A stretch of DNA of 28,609 nt from Deltaproteobacteria bacterium (GTDB taxonomy: Bacteria > Myxococcota_A > UBA9042 > DTJE01). Location: NCBI GenBank assembly GCA_016784945.1, contig JADHTP010000009.1:1-28609 (forward strand), written 5' to 3'. Both the position numbers and the translations under genes were made by a program. Of this stretch, positions 23,078 to 28,609 are shown piece after piece. Position 1 is the first letter of the stretch. Every line of letters starts with the position of its first letter. A model generated the notes under the pieces. That model was not told where the DNA came from. It worked only from the letters and a program-made list of their open reading frames with translations, and did not search any database.

Positions 23078-25681
23078 TCAATGCAGTTCAGACCAAACCC
23101 TGCCGCGACCCACTTCCACTTTCAGTGGCACGTCCAGTTGCCAGGCGCCTTCCATGACCTCGGCCAGCAGGCCCGCCACCTCGTCCCCGAGACCCTCCCG
23201 GACTTCCAACACCAGTTCATCGTGCACCTGCAGCGCCATGCGGGCATCCAGGCCCTTTTCAAGGAGCTTTTCACGAAGTCGCACCATGGCCACCTTGATG
23301 ATGTCCGCGGCGGTCCCCTGTATCGGCGTGTTGGTCGCCATGCGCTCGGCCGCCGTCCGACGGTTGTGGTTCGATGACGTCAGGTCTTCCAGGGGGCGCA
23401 CCCGGCCCGACAACGTTCGCACCACCCCTTCTTCCCGGGCCTGCTCGATGGTGTGGTCCAGGTATTCCCTCACACCGGGAAACGCCTTGAAATAGTCGTC
23501 GATGAAACGTTGCGCTTCGCCCCTGGACAGACCCATGTCGCCACTCAGCCTGAAGGCACCCATGCCATAGAGCAGACCGAAGTTGATGGCCTTGGCCGCC
23601 CGCCTCTGTTCCGGCGTGACCTCCGATTCCTCGCAATGAAAAAGACGAGCCGACGTCCAGGCATGGATGTCCCGACCTTCACAAAAGGCCTGGATCAGGG
23701 ATTCGTCACCGGACAGGTGGGCCAGCACCCGCAGCTCGATCTGGGAATAGTCGGCCGACACGAACTCGTACCCTTCCCTGCTGACAAAGGTCCCCCGAAT
23801 CCGACGACCTTCTTCCGTCCGGATGGGGATGTTCTGCAGGTTCGGGTCCGAGGATGACAGGCGCCCGGTGGCCGTCACGGTCTGGTTGAACGACGTGTGC
23901 ACACGACCCGTTTCCTCGTTGATGAGCGAGGCCAGGGCGTCGACATAGGTGGACTTGAGCTTGGCAAGGCTCCGGAACTCAAGGATCAGTTCCGGTATGC
24001 GGATGTCGGGCCGCTGCGCTGCCAGCGCCTCCAGGACGGATACGTTGGTGGAAGGACCGGTCTTTGTCTTCTTGATCACCGGCAGACCCATTCTTCCGAA
24101 CAGCACGTGCGCCAGTTGTTTCGGTGACTGCGGGTTGAAGGGCATGCCCGCTTCGCGAATGATTTCACCTTCCAGTCTCTGCAGGTCCCTGCCGAACTGC
24201 ACGGACATCACCCGCAGGGCGTCCCGGTCCGCCCTCACGCCGGTGGTTTCCATCTCGGACAGGACCCGGGACACGGGTATCTCCAGCTCGTACAGCAGTT
24301 CGCCCAGGTCCCCTTCTTCTATCTTTTCCTGCTGTATCCCCCGCATCCTGAAGGCTGCCGATGCCCGCAGTGCCAAGGCCTGGGCGCCGAACTCGTCCTG
24401 TCCGGGCAACGTCTCGTGCAACAGTTCGAGGGCCATGGAATCCATGGTAGGCGATTCCTTGTCGGGACGAAGCAGGTAGTCCGCCAGTACCGGTTCCATG
24501 GCGGGCAGGGGAAGATCGATGGCCCTGGCGGCGAACAGTTGGTGGATTTCCTTGTAGTGGGCCACGCACGGCGAAACACGGGACAGCCATTCCGCCATGG
24601 ACCCCACCAGGCCATGGGACGCCTCGGCGGGTCGGATCACCAGAACCTTCCCGGGCGACAGCGCCAGGGCCAGTCCCCTGCAGTCCGGTCGCACGGGGTT
24701 CCTGGAACCAAACGCTCCGATCAGGGTCACGTCCCGCCCATCGGTTTCCCGGGACAGCGCCACGAGCCGCTCCTCGTCGGAAACCTCTTCGACCTGGACC
24801 TCCTGTGACTCCACCGTCACCTCCTCCCGGGGGGCCATTTCCTCCAGGAGCGATCCGAACTCCAGCTCGGTCAGCAGGCGCACCAGTTCATCGCCGGCAG
24901 GTGGTGCAGGCCGCAGGTCCTCGCAGGTCCGATCCAGGGGCACATCGTTCTTCAGGGTTACCAGGTCCCGGGACAGGAAGGCGTCCGACCGCCCCTCTTC
25001 CAGGGATTTCTTCTTCTTCGGCGTCAGGTCGTCCAGGTGCTCGAAGATGTCCTCCAGGGGTCCATAGGCGTTGATGAGGTCCGCGGCCCCCTTGATGCCG
25101 ATGCCCGACACGCCGGGAACGTTGTCCGACGAATCGCCCATGAGGGCCAGGAGGTCACGCACCCTCTCGGGCACCACCCCCATCTTTTCCACCACGCCGT
25201 CCCTGTCGTAGGTCTTGTTTTTCATCGGATCGAACACGGCGACACCCTCCGCCACCAGCTGGAGGAGGTCCTTGTCGCTGGATATCACCACCACGTCGAA
25301 TCCACGGGCCCGCCCCAGGGCCGACAGCGTGGCAATGATGTCATCGGCCTCGAACCCCTTCTTCTCCAGCACGGGATAACCCATGGCCTCGGCCAGCCGC
25401 CGCGCATAAGGAAACTGCTGCGCCAGTTCTTCGGGCGACGGGGGTCTGTTGGCCTTGTAATCGGCATACATCTCGTTGCGGAACGTGATGCGCCCGGCGT
25501 CGAAGACCACGGCGCAGTGCTCCGGCTTTCGGTCACGGCTGAACTTGCGCAGCATGTTGGCCAGCCCGAACAGGGCATTGGTGTGCATTCCCCGGCTGTT
25601 GGTCAGCCCGCGGATGGCGTGGAAAGCGCGATGGATGAATCCGCTGGCATCCACCAGGTACACGGTTTTCTTTGAAGGCAT
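23078..25681 (-). CDS. polA: DNA polymerase I, probably without proofreading activity
   Basis: PolA fills gaps and removes RNA primers in replication and repair. The 867-residue protein has the 5' nuclease domain (VDASGFIHRAFHA, FDAGRITFRNEMYADYKANR, GFEADDIIATL, SSDKDLLQLV, GDSSDNVPGV) and a polymerase domain. The latter has motif A DYSQIELR (D644), motif B with K697, F701 and Y705 in AKAINFGLLYG, and motif C VHDE (D821). The central 3'-5' exonuclease-like region (about 310-480) lacks the DTETD motif. It shows AHYKEIH where GQNLKYD is expected and no acidic residues where the last YxxxD motif should be, so proofreading is probably lost. ATG at 25681 is preferred over the in-frame start at 25708 because MPSKKTVYLVDASG matches the family and AGGGGAA lies upstream. 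It is divergent from smpB. Confidence 0.95.
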   Translation of the reverse strand: MPSKKTVYLVDASGFIHRAFHAIRGLTNSRGMHTNALFGLANMLRKFSRDRKPEHCAVVFDAGRITFRNEMYADYKANRPPSPEELAQQFPYARRLAEAMGYPVLEKKGFEADDIIATLSALGRARGFDVVVISSDKDLLQLVAEGVAVFDPMKNKTYDRDGVVEKMGVVPERVRDLLALMGDSSDNVPGVSGIGIKGAADLINAYGPLEDIFEHLDDLTPKKKKSLEEGRSDAFLSRDLVTLKNDVPLDRTCEDLRPAPPAGDELVRLLTELEFGSLLEEMAPREEVTVESQEVQVEEVSDEERLVALSRETDGRDVTLIGAFGSRNPVRPDCRGLALALSPGKVLVIRPAEASHGLVGSMAEWLSRVSPCVAHYKEIHQLFAARAIDLPLPAMEPVLADYLLRPDKESPTMDSMALELLHETLPGQDEFGAQALALRASAAFRMRGIQQEKIEEGDLGELLYELEIPVSRVLSEMETTGVRADRDALRVMSVQFGRDLQRLEGEIIREAGMPFNPQSPKQLAHVLFGRMGLPVIKKTKTGPSTNVSVLEALAAQRPDIRIPELILEFRSLAKLKSTYVDALASLINEETGRVHTSFNQTVTATGRLSSSDPNLQNIPIRTEEGRRIRGTFVSREGYEFVSADYSQIELRVLAHLSGDESLIQAFCEGRDIHAWTSARLFHCEESEVTPEQRRAAKAINFGLLYGMGAFRLSGDMGLSRGEAQRFIDDYFKAFPGVREYLDHTIEQAREEGVVRTLSGRVRPLEDLTSSNHNRRTAAERMATNTPIQGTAADIIKVAMVRLREKLLEKGLDARMALQVHDELVLEVREGLGDEVAGLLAEVMEGAWQLDVPLKVEVGRGRVWSELH

Positions 25682-25710
25682 GGTTGAATGTTCCCCTGGA
25701 TCCCGCATCG

Positions 25711-25739
25711 ATTATGCACTGGTAAGGATTGTGAGCCAA
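25711..25739 (-). promoter_or_regulatory. Predicted sigma-70 promoter of polA
   Basis: On the minus strand TTGGCT (25734-25739; 4 of 6) and CATAAT (25711-25716; 5 of 6) are separated by 17 bases. The expected transcript start near 25704 lies upstream of the AGGGGAA site and the ATG at 25681, and also excludes most of the alternative start at 25708. Confidence 0.5.
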
Positions 25740-25757
25740 GGTACGCTCCGTCTGGGC

Positions 25758-25763
25758 TATAAT
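25758..25763 (+). promoter_or_regulatory. Perfect -10 box TATAAT upstream of smpB
   Basis: TATAAT lies 26 bases before the GTG start of smpB. No good -35 box is visible at 16-18 bases upstream, where the sequence overlaps the divergent polA -35 element. It is a candidate for an activator-dependent or weak promoter. Confidence 0.45.
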
Positions 25764-25789
25764 GTTGCGGCCCGTTTCCCGGAGAACCT

Positions 25790-26242
25790 GTGGCGAAAAC
25801 GGAAGACAAGGGATGCAGGATCGCTTGTTCCAACAGGAAGGCTCGTCACGACTACGAGATACTGGACGTGTTCGAAGCGGGGCTCGTCCTGGAAGGCAGC
25901 GAGGTCAAGTCCCTGCGCAATGGCGGCGGCGCCCTCACCGACGCCTACGCCGAGATCCGGGACGGTGAGGTCTTCATGGTCAACTCGCACATCGCGGGAT
26001 ATTCAAGCGCCTCCTACAACGACCATGAACCGAGACGCCCCCGGAAACTCCTGCTTCACGCCCGGGAGATCCGGAAACTGGACCACAAGGCCAGGGAGAA
26101 GGGATTCACCCTGGTTCCCCTGTCCATCTATTTCCTGCACGGACTGGCCAAGGTGGAACTGGCGCTGGCCAGGGGCCGCCGCAGCTACGACAAGCGGGAC
26201 AGGATCATGAAACGGGACCTTTCGCGGGTCAGCGACGACTGA
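25790..26242 (+). CDS. smpB: SsrA-binding protein SmpB
   Basis: SmpB binds tmRNA and delivers it to ribosomes stalled on broken messages (trans-translation). The 150-residue protein has CSNRKARHDYEI at about 13-24, LEGSEVKSLRNG (34-45), the segment HEPRRPRKLLLH (79-90), and the basic C-terminal tail RRSYDKRDRIMKRDLSR that enters the empty mRNA channel. Length and motifs are standard. It starts with GTG at 25790, with GGAGA five bases upstream. It is divergent from polA and 25 bases before the LeuA/homocitrate-synthase-family gene. The tmRNA gene ssrA, often close to smpB, is not found in this window. Confidence 0.96.
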   Translation: MAKTEDKGCRIACSNRKARHDYEILDVFEAGLVLEGSEVKSLRNGGGALTDAYAEIRDGEVFMVNSHIAGYSSASYNDHEPRRPRKLLLHAREIRKLDHKAREKGFTLVPLSIYFLHGLAKVELALARGRRSYDKRDRIMKRDLSRVSDD

Positions 26243-26267
26243 CCGGAGGTCACAGGCGGAGAAGGCA

Positions 26268-27518
26268 ATGCCCGGCCCTGTCAAGAAAGAACCCTTCCAT
26301 GACGTCATCTACGACTGGAACGTGGTGGACGCCTTCAATACGCTGGAGAACAAGGAGGTCTCGCTCCTGGACGAAACGCTCCGCGACGGGCTTCAGTCAT
26401 CCTACGTCGTGAATCCGTCCATCGAAGAGAAGATCGGCCTGGTCCGCATCATGGACAGCCTGGGCACCGACGCGGCGAACATCGGGTTGCCTGGCGCCGG
26501 TGAAAAGGCCACGAAGGACTGCATCGCCATTGTGCGTGCCATCGGCGACGAGAAAATGGATATCCATCCGGCGGTGGCGGCCAGGACCCACGAGGACGAC
26601 ATCCTCCCCGCGGTGGAAGTGGCACAGGCCACGGGCACTCCGGTGGAGGTGATGTCCTTCATCGGTTCCAGCCCCATTCGCATGCTGGCCGAGGAATGGA
26701 ACCTGGAATCCATGCTGAAACGATCCAGGGACGCCATCACGCTGGCCCGCAAGGAGGGGCTGCCGGTGACCTTCGTGACCGAGGACACGACCCGGTCGCG
26801 GCCCGATATTCTCTACAAGCTGTTCAACAACGCCGTGGACGCCGGTGTTCAGCGTATCTGCCTGTGCGACACCACGGGCCATGCCACGCCCGACGGGATC
26901 CGCGTCCTCCTGCGGTTCGTTACGGACCTGTTCAAGGGGATGGGCGTGGACGTGGGCGTGGACTGGCACGGCCACAACGACCGGGGCATCGCCGTGGCCA
27001 ACAGCCTGTTCGCCATACAGTGGGGCGCGGACCGCATCCACGGGTGTGCCCTGGGCGTGGGGGAACGGTCGGGGAACACCTGCATGGAACAACTCATCAT
27101 GAACCTTCGCCTGGTGGGCGCCATCCGTCCGGATCGATCCCTGGAGAACCTCCTGGAATACTGCCGAAGCGCCTCGCGCATCCTCGAGCATCCCGTGCCC
27201 ACCAATCTGCCGGTGGCAGGTCGCGATGCCTTCCGTACCCAGACGGGTGTCCACGCAGCCGCCATCGGCAAGGCCCAGGTCAAGGGCGACAGCTACCTGG
27301 CCGACCGTGTCTATTCCGGCGTTCCCGCCTCCATGTTCGGACTCAGCCAGGAAATCTGCGTGGGACCCATGAGCGGTGCGAGCAACGTGGAGAACGTCCT
27401 GTCCCGACTGGGCCGGGAAGCGACCAGGGAGGCCGTGGACAAGGTTCTGTCCTACGCCAAGACCCAGAACCATATCCTCACGGACGAAGAAGTGTTGTCC
27501 ATCGTGGACGAGGGCTGA
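26268..27518 (+). CDS. 2-isopropylmalate/homocitrate synthase-family enzyme without regulatory domain
   Basis: This is a DRE-TIM metallolyase of 416 residues that should condense acetyl-CoA with a 2-oxo acid. DETLRDG (35-41) supplies the general base and a metal ligand. H234 and H236 in HGHND complete the metal site, and GVGERSGNT follows as in LeuA and homocitrate synthases. The late GVHAAAIGKAQ segment is also typical. The C-terminal LeuA allosteric domain is missing, which argues against a feedback-regulated LeuA and is compatible with homocitrate synthase, citramalate synthase, a short LeuA or Re-citrate synthase. The substrate cannot be fixed from sequence. No leuBCD or lysine-pathway genes are adjacent. 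The ATG at 26268 follows GGAGAAGG. The mtaB-like gene starts four bases after its stop. Confidence 0.88.
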   Translation: MPGPVKKEPFHDVIYDWNVVDAFNTLENKEVSLLDETLRDGLQSSYVVNPSIEEKIGLVRIMDSLGTDAANIGLPGAGEKATKDCIAIVRAIGDEKMDIHPAVAARTHEDDILPAVEVAQATGTPVEVMSFIGSSPIRMLAEEWNLESMLKRSRDAITLARKEGLPVTFVTEDTTRSRPDILYKLFNNAVDAGVQRICLCDTTGHATPDGIRVLLRFVTDLFKGMGVDVGVDWHGHNDRGIAVANSLFAIQWGADRIHGCALGVGERSGNTCMEQLIMNLRLVGAIRPDRSLENLLEYCRSASRILEHPVPTNLPVAGRDAFRTQTGVHAAAIGKAQVKGDSYLADRVYSGVPASMFGLSQEICVGPMSGASNVENVLSRLGREATREAVDKVLSYAKTQNHILTDEEVLSIVDEG

Positions 27519-27522
27519 TGCC

Positions 27523-28609
27523 TTGACCGGACGACCCGTTCGCATATCCATCAAGACCACGGGCTGCAAGGTCAACCAGGCCGATACGGCGGCCATGGTC
27601 CGATCCGTGGCCGATCTCCCCGTCGAATGGGTGGGCGCAGGGTCTGACTCGGACATCGCCGTGATCAACGCCTGCACCGTGACCCGCGCCGCCGAGCGGG
27701 ACGGTCGCAACGCGGTCTATCGGGCCACCCGGTCCGGGGACGGGCCCGTGTTGCTGACCGGCTGCATGGCCGTTCGCCTGGAAAGGCAGGGAGACGTGCC
27801 GGATTTCGACGACCGGGTGGAGTTGGCCCCGTCCATCGGTGACCAGCCGGCCTTCGTTCGGCGCCTGAGGGAGGCTGTTCACGTCCGGATGGCCCAAAGG
27901 GACCGTGAATCCCCTCCTGAGGCCCCGCCCAGGGGCAAGCCGGCCGGGTCACGCACGCGCCCCATCATCAAGGTGCAGGACGGCTGCAATCACGCATGTT
28001 CCTACTGCATCGTTCCCACGGTTCGCGGTTCCTCCGTCAGCGTCCCTGTTTCCCGGGTTGCCGAGGAAGTGGACCGCGCCAGGGCTTCCGGCGCTTCCGA
28101 GCTGGTGCTGGCCGGGGTGGACCTGTCGAGCTGGGGACGGGATCTGGATGGCGACCGGTCGCTTTTCCACCTCCTCGAGGGGCTGCTGGCGCGAAAATGC
28201 GGCGCCCGCTTCCGCCTGTCGTCACTGGAGCCCGACGGCCTCGTGGAGTCCCTGTTGTCCCTGGTGGCGGACTCACGGGACCTGTGTCCCCATTTCCACG
28301 TTCCCCTCCAGTCGGGAAGCGACCGGATCCTGGGCCTCATGTCCCGGCCCTATGACGCCGCCGGTTTTGCATCCCACGTGGAGCGGGCGCACAAGAGGAT
28401 TCCCGGCCTTGTCATGGGCCTCGACGTGATCTGCGGTTTCCCCGGCGAAACGGACAGTGACTTCGAAGCCACCCGGTCGTTCCTGGAGGGCCTGGCGTTC
28501 ACCTACCTGCACGTCTTCCCCTATTCACCGCGCCCCGGGACCACAGCCGGCCTGCTCACGGACGACGTCCCGCACGCGATCAAGGCCGAACGATGCCGGA
28601 TTCTTCGTA
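27523..28609 (+). CDS. MiaB-like tRNA 2-methylthioadenosine synthase, MtaB type (cut by window edge)
   Basis: This radical-SAM methylthiotransferase adds a methylthio group to modified A37 of tRNA. The 362 codons present show an N-terminal MTTase domain with cluster cysteines C15 (TTGCKVNQ), C51 (NACTVT) and C81 (TGCMA). The radical-SAM motif is C155-x3-C159-x2-C162 (CNHACSYC), followed by FHVPLQSGSDRIL and GFPGETDSDF. GCKVNQ instead of the GCQMN of MiaB points to the MtaB group acting on t6A37. The C-terminal TRAM-like part lies beyond the edge. There is no ATG near the N-terminus. TTG at 27523 with GAGGG about eight bases upstream gives the family N-terminus. It begins four bases after the preceding stop and is likely co-transcribed with it. 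Confidence 0.92.
   Translation, partial: MTGRPVRISIKTTGCKVNQADTAAMVRSVADLPVEWVGAGSDSDIAVINACTVTRAAERDGRNAVYRATRSGDGPVLLTGCMAVRLERQGDVPDFDDRVELAPSIGDQPAFVRRLREAVHVRMAQRDRESPPEAPPRGKPAGSRTRPIIKVQDGCNHACSYCIVPTVRGSSVSVPVSRVAEEVDRARASGASELVLAGVDLSSWGRDLDGDRSLFHLLEGLLARKCGARFRLSSLEPDGLVESLLSLVADSRDLCPHFHVPLQSGSDRILGLMSRPYDAAGFASHVERAHKRIPGLVMGLDVICGFPGETDSDFEATRSFLEGLAFTYLHVFPYSPRPGTTAGLLTDDVPHAIKAERCRILR

Overview
This 28.6 kb window is GC-rich bacterial chromosome. It is densely packed with chromosomal genes, almost all recognisable, and no gap exceeds about 150 bases. I see no tRNA, rRNA, CRISPR array, insertion sequence, integrase or phage gene. The organism is probably a member of the old Deltaproteobacteria, with Myxococcota or a related lineage most likely. 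The reasons are a Cys-rich lipoprotein with a DDNCDG metal-binding-type motif, a beta-helix and glycine-rich loops; a zinc-ribbon plus double-FHA protein; a 7TM diguanylate cyclase; and PdxB next to GlnD. This placement is inference from gene content, not a phylogeny.

Layout. From 1 to about 9.4 kb everything reads leftwards. In transcription order the genes are an acyl-CoA dehydrogenase, a secreted three-repeat protein, a PIN-PhoH ATPase, a membrane GGDEF cyclase, a nitroreductase, carbamate kinase, FtsH and the first 43 codons of PyrE. A rightward PLP aminotransferase (9.5-10.7 kb) is followed by two small leftward genes, a degenerate PilZ-like protein and a Cys-rich zinc-ribbon protein. 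From 11.7 to 23.1 kb all genes read rightwards: pdxB-glnD, an FHA protein overlapping a GT2 glycosyltransferase, RNase E/G overlapping serS, and a large glycine-rich lipoprotein. DNA polymerase I (leftward) is divergent from smpB, a LeuA/homocitrate-synthase-family gene and an MtaB-like tRNA methylthiotransferase cut by the right edge.

How the genes work together. Most are housekeeping: protein quality control (FtsH, SmpB), RNA decay and translation (RNase E/G, SerRS, MtaB), DNA repair (PolA), nitrogen signalling (GlnD), and pyridoxal phosphate and pyrimidine synthesis (PdxB, PyrE). PLP made through PdxB serves enzymes such as the nearby aminotransferase, but I see no pathway-level operon beyond the tight pairs noted. 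Sigma-70-like promoters can be placed ahead of several units, and several genes seem to use non-ATG starts.

Nothing here is clearly a new multi-gene system. The least explained pieces are the secreted three-repeat protein (6617-7477), the lipoprotein whose glycine-rich loops grow out of beta-helix rungs (20738-23059), the Cys-rich zinc-ribbon protein with a duplicated tail motif (11193-11561), and a five-unit heptamer array (11602-11636).
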